From: Cyanobacteriota bacterium
Lineage (GTDB): Bacteria > Cyanobacteriota > Cyanobacteriia > Phormidesmidales > Phormidesmidaceae
Reading direction: 5' to 3'
Length of the DNA: 8,094 bases
NCBI GenBank assembly: GCA_027483425.1
Contig: JAIXUR010000615.1
Location: 1 to 8,094 of the forward strand
Shown here: positions 1-4,794 of the stretch, in pieces
Numbering within the stretch: the first letter of the stretch is position 1
How the letters are laid out: each line of letters starts with the position of its first letter
The notes under the pieces: generated by a model
What the model was told of the DNA's origin: nothing
Seen by the model: only the letters and a program-made list of their open reading frames with translations
The model's database searches: none
Translations under genes and position numbers: made by a program

Positions 1-480
1 GGTTATTGCAGCTTTGGTAGGCGCTGTTATACCAGCTGCGGTCGCTTCACAAATGATAGCAATGGTAGTCGCCTCTGCAGTGGCGCTGCCCGCATTGAGC
101 TGAACCCCACCAATGTAACCCTTGAGGCCTGGGTCCTTGGCGGTAGCTACAGCAGTTCCACCAAAAAAACCACTGTTAGGAATGGTGTAGGCGTAATACT
201 GAGTGCTCGTAGGAATACCAATGGCCAGGTCATTAAAATTGGGAGCAAACGTTGGGTTTTCTAGGCGGTAGGCTTGCTGGCCACGGTTCATAGAGCCAAC
301 ATAGGTTTTAGCTTCCGATTGGCGAGCTTTGTTGGCCTGGTTGAGGAAAGAAGGCAGAGCAATAGCAGCTAGAATGCCGATGATGATGATCACAACCAGC
401 AGTTCAATTAGGGTGAAGCCGCCTTCTTCTTTTTTGGTGATGAAGTGCTTCAGCAGATTGGCTTTGAGAGAGGTTTTCAT
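1..480 (-). CDS. pilA: Type IV pilin (PilA-like major pilin), 3' end beyond the window
   Basis: The minus strand is open from the ATG at 480 to the left edge (160 codons, no stop), so this is the N-terminal part of a longer gene. The product begins with a short basic leader (MKTSLKANLLKHFITKKEEG) followed by G21 and FTLIELLVV. This is the prepilin peptidase site: cleavage is expected after G21, and E26 is the conserved Glu at +5. The hydrophobic helix runs to about residue 45 (ending IGILAAIALPSF), followed by KARQSEAKTYVGSMNRGQQAY, which closely resembles cyanobacterial PilA as I recall it (pilin G/H family). A Cys near residue 144 could form the usual pilin disulfide. Subunits of this kind assemble into pili used for twitching and DNA uptake, after processing by PilD. 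Codon use looks more AT-rich than in the exporter genes, as often seen in abundant proteins. It could be a minor pilin, but the sequence is closest to the major type. Confidence 0.93.
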   Translation of the reverse strand, partial: MKTSLKANLLKHFITKKEEGGFTLIELLVVIIIIGILAAIALPSFLNQANKARQSEAKTYVGSMNRGQQAYRLENPTFAPNFNDLAIGIPTSTQYYAYTIPNSGFFGGTAVATAKDPGLKGYIGGVQLNAGSATAEATTIAIICEATAAGITAPTKAAIT

Positions 481-490
481 AGGTGTATGT

Positions 491-496
491 CTCCTT
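491..496 (-). promoter_or_regulatory. Ribosome-binding site of the pilin gene
   Basis: The minus strand reads AAGGAG, 10 bases before the pilin ATG (478-480). It is the clearest Shine-Dalgarno sequence upstream of any complete start in the window except devA. It supports the chosen start and fits a strongly translated pilin. Confidence 0.75.
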
Positions 497-537
497 GATG
501 TTAGGCGGTAGAGGTGTTGTTTGCGCCTGAGTCTAAC

Positions 538-542
538 TTACC
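538..542 (-). promoter_or_regulatory. Possible GGTAA -10-like box upstream of pilin
   Basis: The minus strand contains GGTAA about 58 bases upstream of the pilin start. The pilA1 promoter of Synechocystis is described as SigF-dependent, with a GGTAA-type -10 and a TAGGC-type -35. I see no convincing TAGGC 15 bases upstream here, so only half of the signal is present. It could be chance. Confidence 0.2.
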
Positions 543-566
543 CACCTGATTGACGGTAGCGATCAC

Positions 567-601
567 ACCTCCGCAAAAAAGTTTTGCGTGAGGTCTTTTT
601 T
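567..601 (+). terminator. Stem-loop followed by T-run, plus-strand terminator-like
   Basis: ACCTC (567-571) and CGCAAAA (572-578) pair with TTTTGCG (582-588) and GAGGT (590-594) around an AAG loop. This gives a 12-bp stem with one bulged T (589). CTTTTTT follows at 595-601. Read on the plus strand it has the form of a rho-independent terminator, yet no plus-strand gene ends upstream: only the pilin antisense strand lies there. On the minus strand the A-run comes first, so it would not terminate and would sit in the pilin upstream region. Confidence 0.55.
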
Positions 602-1000
602 GTAACTTGGCTATGGGATGCTGGGCTCGGTGTTTGGGGTGAGGGCGGGCACCAGGCAAAGCCGTTGCTGGCGATGCTGGGCAGGCCCAGGGTATTGGTT
701 TTCAGGGTGTCGAGGGTTGGGTCGAGGGGGCAAACTCTAATGAAAAGAGCGGAAACCTGCCCAGCCCAGTTGGGATGACCCATTGCTCTAGGCCAGTTTC
801 GACCGGGGCAATGAGGTTAATGCCCTAGGCGTAGCGGTGGCGGCAGGTCAAGCTAGGGGGCGACCACCGAGAAAGACCATGCCACCCGGCTTGGGAGGTT
901 GAGTTTGGGGCGATCGACGCCAGAGTGGGTAAAATTACGCTAGAACTAGCACCAAATCTCAAGCTGGCTCTCAAGGTTTCTTAGGCTTCCTTACCCGCCT
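602..1000. other. Intergenic region, no gene recognised
   Basis: About 400 bases lie between the divergent pilin and the gene at 1001. Open frames on both strands (roughly 584-778 plus and 783-538 minus) are short, start with no visible Shine-Dalgarno, and give Pro/Ser- or Gly/Trp-rich peptides with no family resemblance. There is a small perfect hairpin CTGGGC-AG-GCCCAG at 677-690. TAAAAT at 930-935 could be a -10 box for the downstream gene, but a good -35 at the right distance is missing. I see no tRNA or known RNA here. Confidence 0.5.
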
Positions 1001-1801
1001 ATGCCGTTATCATTCCGTACTCTTCGGCACCGTGCACCAGCCTGGCTAGGGTGGTGCTTGCCCGTTGTCCTACTGCCGGGCCTACTTTTGCTACAGCAGC
1101 AGCGGCTGGCGAGCCTCCAAAATCGCAGCACCGTCACCCAAGACCTGCAACGCCAAGACCAAGCGACAGCGGCAACCCTAGCTTTGGCTAAAAATGTGCC
1201 CACCTTTGGCTTTGACAATTTGGTGGCTGACTGGTTTTTTCTGCAATTTTTGCAGTATTTTGGCGATGACCAGGCGCGGGCCATTACGGGCTATAGCCTC
1301 AGCCCAGAGTTTTTTAAGGTCATCATTCCCAATGACCCGTATTACCGCTTGTTCTATATGTTTTTGTCGGGTAGCACCAGCAACTTTGCGGCCCAGCCCG
1401 AGCAGAGCGTGGCGCTCATTGCCCAGGGTCTAGATCGCCTGACGCCTGCCTTCCCTGACGATGGCTTCTACATCTGGCGCTATCGCGGGGTAGATGAGCT
1501 GCTGTACCTAGGCGATGGCGAAGCCGCGCAAAAATCCTTTCAAACCGCTGCCGACTGGGCACGGCAATCGCCCCACCCCGATGCCCCCTTCATAGCCGAA
1601 AACTCCCAGCGCACCGCCGACTTTTTGGCCAACAACCCCCTCAGCAAGCAGGCCCAGGTCAACGCCTGGGCCAGTGTGCTCTCCAATGCCTTCGACGATG
1701 CTACTCGCCAAAAGGCCATTGAGCGCATCGAGGCCCTGGGCGGTAAGGTCACCATCAGCGAAACTGGTGGCATCAGCCTTCAGTTCCCCGAAGATGATTG
1801 A
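1001..1801 (+). CDS. Conserved cyanobacterial membrane-anchored protein, function unknown
   Basis: This is 266 codons from an ATG to TGA. A basic N-terminus (RTLRHRAPAW) leads into one hydrophobic segment at about 15-31 without a convincing cleavage site, so it is probably a signal anchor with the rest of the protein outside the cytoplasm. A Gln-rich helix follows (about 32-60). The most distinctive block is VPTFGFDNLVADWFFLQFLQ (66-85), then FGDDQARAITGYSLSPEFF. The middle (about 108-215) is helical, with an alternating pattern resembling TPR repeats, for example EQSVALIAQGL and EAAQKSFQTAADWA. I recall similar proteins, with the FGFDNLVADW core, as hypothetical proteins in many cyanobacteria, but no function is known to me. 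No good Shine-Dalgarno precedes the start. The gene is divergent from pilin and convergent with the ybjN-like gene. A role in the envelope is inference. Confidence 0.88.
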   Translation: MPLSFRTLRHRAPAWLGWCLPVVLLPGLLLLQQQRLASLQNRSTVTQDLQRQDQATAATLALAKNVPTFGFDNLVADWFFLQFLQYFGDDQARAITGYSLSPEFFKVIIPNDPYYRLFYMFLSGSTSNFAAQPEQSVALIAQGLDRLTPAFPDDGFYIWRYRGVDELLYLGDGEAAQKSFQTAADWARQSPHPDAPFIAENSQRTADFLANNPLSKQAQVNAWASVLSNAFDDATRQKAIERIEALGGKVTISETGGISLQFPEDD

Positions 1802-1807
1802 TCTTTT

Positions 1808-1938
1808 CGTGGCTACGCTCCAGCGTTTTATCGTGCTCACGTTCCAGCGTGGGTACGGGTGATGAGACGCTCTGGCGTCCCCTCATCCTAGGGCGCAGGA
1901 GCGCCACGGGTGACGTTCCCACGTAGAGCGTGGGAACG
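1808..1938. repeat. Cluster of consecutive stem-loop repeats between convergent genes
   Basis: Starting 7 bases after the upstream stop codon there are two imperfect direct repeats of 19 bases (1808-1826 and 1832-1850, 15 of 19 identical). Five stem-loops follow one another: ACGCT/AGCGT (1815-1826); CGTGCTCACG/CGTGGGTACG (1832-1857, including G-U pairs); GATGAG-ACGC/GCGT-CTCATC with a CCC bulge (1861-1887); GGCGC/GCGCC (1892-1905); and CGTTCCCACG/CGTGGGAACG (1914-1938). The layout is like a dispersed palindromic repeat family that has accumulated or decayed here. It lies where two genes converge and may end transcription from both sides. Confidence 0.75.
1914..1938. terminator. Perfect 10-bp hairpin, possible bidirectional terminator
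   Basis: CGTTCCCACG and CGTGGGAACG are perfect inverted arms around the loop TAGAG. There is no T-run immediately after it on either strand, so it is not a classical intrinsic terminator. Its position between convergent genes makes a role in transcript ends or 3' stability plausible. Confidence 0.4.
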
Positions 1939-1978
1939 ATGGGTGGCGATCGCAGGTATTTTCTTGGCCGACCATTTT

Positions 1979-2461
1979 CTAGGCCTGGGCCAATTGGTCG
2001 ATCGCCCTATAGCCGCCAAAGCGCTGAGCAATCATGTCGTCGTAGGTGTCGGCAATGGTCACCACTGAGAGAATGCAGGTTTGCAGCTCCATCAGATCCA
2101 TATTTTCGCCGCCGAGAACGCTTTCAGAAAATAGCACCTGATTGGCGTCGTCAAGGTGAAAGGCTCCGAACCGCATGCGACGATTTTCGGTGAGCAGAAA
2201 ATGCATGAGATCGTAGTCGATGGTGCTGCCAATGGTGACGCAGCTGGTGGCCCGCACCGTGGCCAGGTCGGCTTTTTCCCAGGGGTGGACTTCCCAGGGT
2301 AGCACTTCAATTTCGACCAGGGTAGAGCCGTAAAGAATATCGAACTGGGCCATATCGGCGTAGGCGTGCAGGTTGTCCTTGAACAGGGCGGCGGTTTGCA
2401 GGTAGTCGGCAACTTTGGTGTAGGTGAGGGCCTGGACGGTGCTGGCAAAGGAGATAGCCAT
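1979..2461 (-). CDS. YbjN-domain / type III chaperone-like protein
   Basis: This is a 160-residue soluble, acidic protein from an ATG at 2461 to TAG. It has no signal peptide or membrane segment. The pattern resembles the YbjN/CesT-like fold found in many small cyanobacterial proteins: an N-terminal helix (about 5-30), a strand block DILYGSTLVEIEVLPW (about 41-56), another containing TSCVTIG, then LMHFLLTENRRMRFGAFHLDD (about 85-105), and a C-terminal helix with LMELQTCILSVVTIADTYDD (about 123-142). YbjN-type proteins are thought to bind peptides or stabilise other proteins, but the partner here is unknown. It lies 87 bases downstream of devA on the same strand, so it could be the last gene of the exporter operon. 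No Shine-Dalgarno is visible: heptad-like repeats reach to within 3 bases of the ATG. Family assignment rests on overall pattern, not on a catalytic motif. Confidence 0.8.
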   Translation of the reverse strand: MAISFASTVQALTYTKVADYLQTAALFKDNLHAYADMAQFDILYGSTLVEIEVLPWEVHPWEKADLATVRATSCVTIGSTIDYDLMHFLLTENRRMRFGAFHLDDANQVLFSESVLGGENMDLMELQTCILSVVTIADTYDDMIAQRFGGYRAIDQLAQA

Positions 2462-2463
2462 GG

Positions 2464-2492
2464 GGAATTTTAGAGTTTGGAGTTTGGATTGG
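2464..2492. repeat. Degenerate heptad repeat (STRR-like) before the ybjN-like gene
   Basis: The plus strand shows successive 7-base units AGAGTTT (2472-2478), GGAGTTT (2479-2485) and GGATTGG (2486-2492), preceded by GGAATTTT. These are diverged versions of the GGATTTT/AGATTTT heptads at 4513-4540. In the direction of the gene this is the leader region just before the start codon. Confidence 0.6.
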
Positions 2493-2518
2493 GCGGTGCC
2501 CAGTCTTCCACGATGGGC

Positions 2519-2533
2519 AGAAACCGGGTTTCT
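2519..2533. repeat. AGAAACC/GGTTTCT palindromic repeat
   Basis: AGAAACC-G-GGTTTCT is a perfect palindrome with one central base, 16 bases past the devA stop. I recall this short sequence as a recurrent intergenic motif in cyanobacterial genomes. As a hairpin (AGAAAC, CGG loop, GTTTCT) it could mark the 3' end of the devA message, but no T-run follows on the minus strand. Confidence 0.55.
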
Positions 2534-2548
2534 CGGCTTGGGTGATGG

Positions 2549-3334
2549 CTACATCAAGAACATTTTTTGATCGAGGGCTTTGGGGGTATGGGAATCGACG
2601 AACTGCTGGGGGCTTTCGTCAGATTCGAGGCGACCGTCGACCAGGTTGATGATGCGATCGGCGACATCGAGAATGCGGTTGTCGTGGGTGACCATGAGAA
2701 TGGTGCAGCCTCGCTCTTGGGCCAGGTGCTGCATCAGGGTGACTACGTCGCGGCCTGACTGTTTGTCGAGGGCGGCGGTGGGTTCGTCGGCCAAAATCAG
2801 CTGGGGTTGGTTGACCAGGGCACGGGCGATCGCCACCCGCTGCTTTTGCCCCCCCGAGAGCTGGGCAGGTTTATAGTCAGCCCGTTCGGCTAACCCCACC
2901 TGGCCCAGAATATCCACCGCCTGCTTCCGCTTACCGCGAAAGTTGCCAGTTAGCTCTACCGCCATTTCTACATTCTGAGCGGCCGTTAGCGACTCAAACA
3001 GGTTGTGGGCCTGAAAAATAAAGCCAATGTTGCGACGAATTTCGACCAGTTGGCGATTGCCCAGGCCGACGAGCTCTTGGCCCAGCACCCGCAGGCTACC
3101 CTCCTGGGCCGATCGCAGCGCTCCAATCAGCGTCAGCAGGGTGGTTTTGCCCGAGCCCGAGGGACCGGTCATAATCACAATCTGACCGGGATACAGATCA
3201 AGGCTGATGGTGTAGAGCACCTGCTTGCGCAGGTCGCCCCGGCCAAAGAAATAGTTGAGGTCGCGCACCTGGATTGATGCCTCAGCGGCGGCTGGTGGCG
3301 AACTAGATGCTGTCGAACGTGGCACAGAACTCAT
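2549..3334 (-). CDS. devA: DevA-family ABC exporter ATPase
   Basis: This is the cytoplasmic ATPase that powers the DevB-DevC exporter. The 261-residue product carries every expected motif: Walker A GPSGSGKT (57-64), Q-loop Q108 (FIFQAHNL), signature LSGGQ (159-163), Walker B LILADEP (179-185), D-loop ALD (188-190) and switch His H217. The region YFFGRGDLRKQVL...MTGPSGSGKTTLLTLIGALRSAQEGSL is characteristic of DevA and its LolD/MacB relatives. I chose the ATG at 3334. It overlaps the end of the upstream devC as ATGA and has GGAGG 10 bases upstream. An earlier GTG at 3403 would add 23 residues lying entirely inside devC. The N-terminus has a Ser/Pro/Ala-rich stretch (about 5-20) before the conserved core. 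A tail of about 27 residues follows the last conserved motif. It is the only ATPase gene for two permease genes. Confidence 0.95.
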   Translation of the reverse strand: MSSVPRSTASSSPPAAAEASIQVRDLNYFFGRGDLRKQVLYTISLDLYPGQIVIMTGPSGSGKTTLLTLIGALRSAQEGSLRVLGQELVGLGNRQLVEIRRNIGFIFQAHNLFESLTAAQNVEMAVELTGNFRGKRKQAVDILGQVGLAERADYKPAQLSGGQKQRVAIARALVNQPQLILADEPTAALDKQSGRDVVTLMQHLAQERGCTILMVTHDNRILDVADRIINLVDGRLESDESPQQFVDSHTPKALDQKMFLM

Positions 3335-4503
3335 AGCCCAAATACCTCCGCAGGATCGGTGTGCTGCACTTTGCGAACGGCCACAGCACCGGAAATTAGA
3401 CACATAACTAAGGTCAGTATGTAAATGTTAGCGATGCGCTCTAGGGTCATCTTAAACAGGAGGCCGGTGACTCCAGCCCCGAGGTTGTAGAACAAGGCGC
3501 TAATCAATAGGCCCGGAATAAAGCCCAGTACGGATAGAATAATCGCTTCTTGAATGACGACCCCAAACAAATAGGCGTTGTTGTAGCCGATCGCCTTGAG
3601 GGTGGCGTATTCTGACCAATGATCGGCCACATCGGTGTAGAGAATTTGGTAGACTAAAATGATGCCCACCACAAAGCCCATGGTGGTCAGCAGCGAAAAG
3701 ATAAAGCCAATGGTGGTGTTGACTTCCCAGTAGGTGCGCTCGCGGGCGATAAACCCGGTGGGGCCATCCATGGGCAGCACTAGCACATCCTTCGGTAGGC
3801 CCTCGCTGAGGGCTTGCACCAGGGAATCAATATTGGCGCTAGGGGCAACCCGCAGCAGGCCAATATCCACGGTAGCAAAGCTGCGCTCCTCCTCTTCGGG
3901 GCCGCGATTGGCAAAAAAGCGCAGAAAATTTTGGTCGCTCATGATCAGGTTGCCGTTGCCCGAGGCAAAATCGGTGCCCAGGCTGAAGGTGCCAACAATA
4001 CGAATTTCGCGATCGGCAAGCTCGGTAATTATCCCGGTTTCGAGCGGCCCCAGCTCGGCCCGAGAGCGACTGTCGATCATCGCGGTGTTGGGTAACTTGA
4101 GATCCTGCTCTCGGGCCAGCACCTCGGGTATGGCCAACACCGGTTCAGAGGGGTTGTAGGCAATGACGCGCACCGGGCGGCTTTTGCGGGTGTCCGGGTT
4201 TTTCCAGCGGGCGTCGCTGATGTAGAGGGCGTAGGCCCCGTCTACCCCATCAAAGGCCTGGGCCTGGTACAGGCGGCGGCGGGCAAAGGCACGAGGCACA
4301 AACATATTTTCCTTGAGCCGGTTGATGATCACAATTTCGCCGTTGAGCTTCTCGAGTAGCTGGGTTTGGCTGTCGTAGAGAGCGTTTTTGAAGCCCGTGA
4401 ACAAAAACATGAGCAGTACCGCAAAGGCCACCCCAGCCATGGAGGTGAGGAACTTTTTGCGATCGTGGATTAGGTTGAGGAGGGCGAGGGGGGTTCGCTG
4501 CAT
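3331..4503 (-). CDS. devC: DevC-family ABC exporter permease (second, devA-proximal copy)
   Basis: This is an inner membrane permease of the FtsX/MacB type. It has 390 residues, the usual DevC length. A first membrane segment lies at about 21-38 (AGVAFAVLLMFLFTGF), a large periplasmic domain at about 40-260, then three more segments at about 262-288, 310-340 and 357-377. DevC landmarks are LYQA (78-81), WKNP (100-103), IMSDQNFLR (187-195), VYQILYTD (284-291), EYATLKAIGY (298-307) and DPAEVF near the end. EYATLKAIGY lies in the cytoplasmic coupling region next to the ATPase. Compared with the other DevC it has an acidic insertion GPEEEERS at 201-208. Its stop overlaps the devA start (ATGA). 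The ATG at 4503 has no Shine-Dalgarno and lies 9 bases from a heptad repeat. It is clearly homologous to, but well diverged from, the copy at 4790-5953, so the duplication is not recent. Confidence 0.94.
   Translation of the reverse strand: MQRTPLALLNLIHDRKKFLTSMAGVAFAVLLMFLFTGFKNALYDSQTQLLEKLNGEIVIINRLKENMFVPRAFARRRLYQAQAFDGVDGAYALYISDARWKNPDTRKSRPVRVIAYNPSEPVLAIPEVLAREQDLKLPNTAMIDSRSRAELGPLETGIITELADREIRIVGTFSLGTDFASGNGNLIMSDQNFLRFFANRGPEEEERSFATVDIGLLRVAPSANIDSLVQALSEGLPKDVLVLPMDGPTGFIARERTYWEVNTTIGFIFSLLTTMGFVVGIILVYQILYTDVADHWSEYATLKAIGYNNAYLFGVVIQEAIILSVLGFIPGLLISALFYNLGAGVTGLLFKMTLERIANIYILTLVMCLISGAVAVRKVQHTDPAEVFGL
3345..3349 (-). promoter_or_regulatory. Ribosome-binding site of devA, inside the end of devC
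   Basis: The minus strand reads GGAGG, 10 bases before the ATG at 3334, within the codons for the conserved DPAEVF ending of devC. Together with the ATGA overlap it fixes the devA start and suggests translational coupling. Confidence 0.8.
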
Positions 4504-4512
4504 GGGCGGAGT

Positions 4513-4540
4513 GGATTTTAGATTTTGGATTTTGGATTAT
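4513..4540. repeat. Heptad tandem repeat (STRR-type), four units
   Basis: There are four 7-base units in a row: GGATTTT, AGATTTT, GGATTTT and GGATTAT. On the gene strand they read as AATCCAA/AATCTAA heptads. This is the short tandemly repeated repetitive sequence type known from cyanobacteria. It lies in the leader of the second devC, 9 bases upstream of the start codon. Confidence 0.8.
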
Positions 4541-4549
4541 CGAGATCCC

Positions 4550-4620
4550 CGTAGCGTGGGTCGCGCCATCCCAGTCTTTAGCTGGCTATCAGAGTTCCAG
4601 GAAGCGCGACCCACGTGACG
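4550..4620. repeat. 71-base inverted-repeat element, copy A
   Basis: The left arm CGTAGCGTGGGTCGCGC (4550-4566) and right arm GCGCGACCCACGTGACG (4604-4620) are inverted repeats matching at 15 of 17 positions, around a 37-base centre. Copy C at 4724-4794 has the same total and centre lengths and a related centre (both contain CCCAGT near the left and CCAGG near the right). Each copy is preceded by heptads and a GAGAKCCCC-like stretch. It contains no coding capacity, so it looks like a REP- or MITE-like element. Confidence 0.8.
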
Positions 4621-4670
4621 CGAGCATCTGTCTGAGAAGGCCACCCACCCCACGCGAGTTGTTTGAGGGA

Positions 4671-4687
4671 GCGCGACCCACGTCACG
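4671..4687. repeat. Solitary half-element B of the same repeat
   Basis: GCGCGACCCACGTCACG matches the right arm of copies A and C (two differences from C). The matching left arm is not recognisable in 4621-4670, so this appears to be a decayed third copy lying between the two intact ones. Confidence 0.65.
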
Positions 4688-4700
4688 GTCTGAGGCGATT

Positions 4701-4714
4701 AGATTTTGGATTAT
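4701..4714. repeat. Two heptad units before element C
   Basis: AGATTTT and GGATTAT repeat the last units of the heptad array at 4513-4540 and sit at the same relative place before element C (followed by TGAGAGCCCC, compared with CGAGATCCCC before element A). This suggests heptads and hairpin were copied as one unit. Confidence 0.65.
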
Positions 4715-4723
4715 TGAGAGCCC

Positions 4724-4794
4724 CTTAACGTGGGTCGCGCTACCCCAGTAATAGGCTAATAACCAAAGTCCCAGGGAGCGCGACCCACGCTACG
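4724..4794. repeat. 71-base inverted-repeat element, copy C, overlapping a devC stop
   Basis: The left arm (4724-4740; its last 12 bases CGTGGGTCGCGC are conserved) and the right arm GCGCGACCCACGCTACG (4778-4794) surround a 37-base centre. The right arm is the exact reverse complement of the left arm of copy A (17 of 17). Its outer end covers the stop codon of the upstream devC (4790-4792). Confidence 0.8.

Noticed and set aside
584..778. Plus-strand open frame of 64 codons between pilin and the gene at 1001
   Set aside because: It starts in the T-run side of the hairpin, has no ribosome-binding site, has an unnatural Trp/Gly-rich composition, and overlaps an equally long frame on the other strand.
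538..783. Minus-strand open frame of 81 codons upstream of pilin
   Set aside because: The Pro/Ser-rich translation resembles no family, no Shine-Dalgarno is visible, and it runs through the hairpin at 567-594.
3335..3403. Longer devA start at the GTG at 3403
   Set aside because: The extra 23 residues lie wholly within the devC coding end and are not DevA-like. The ATG at 3334 has GGAGG and a normal ATGA overlap.
4504..4789. CRISPR array between the devC genes
   Set aside because: The repeats are inverted arms of unequal spacing with related, not unique, centres, and no cas gene is near.
4550..4794. Insertion sequence with a transposase
   Set aside because: Inverted arms are present but the interior has no coding frame; this is at most a non-autonomous element.
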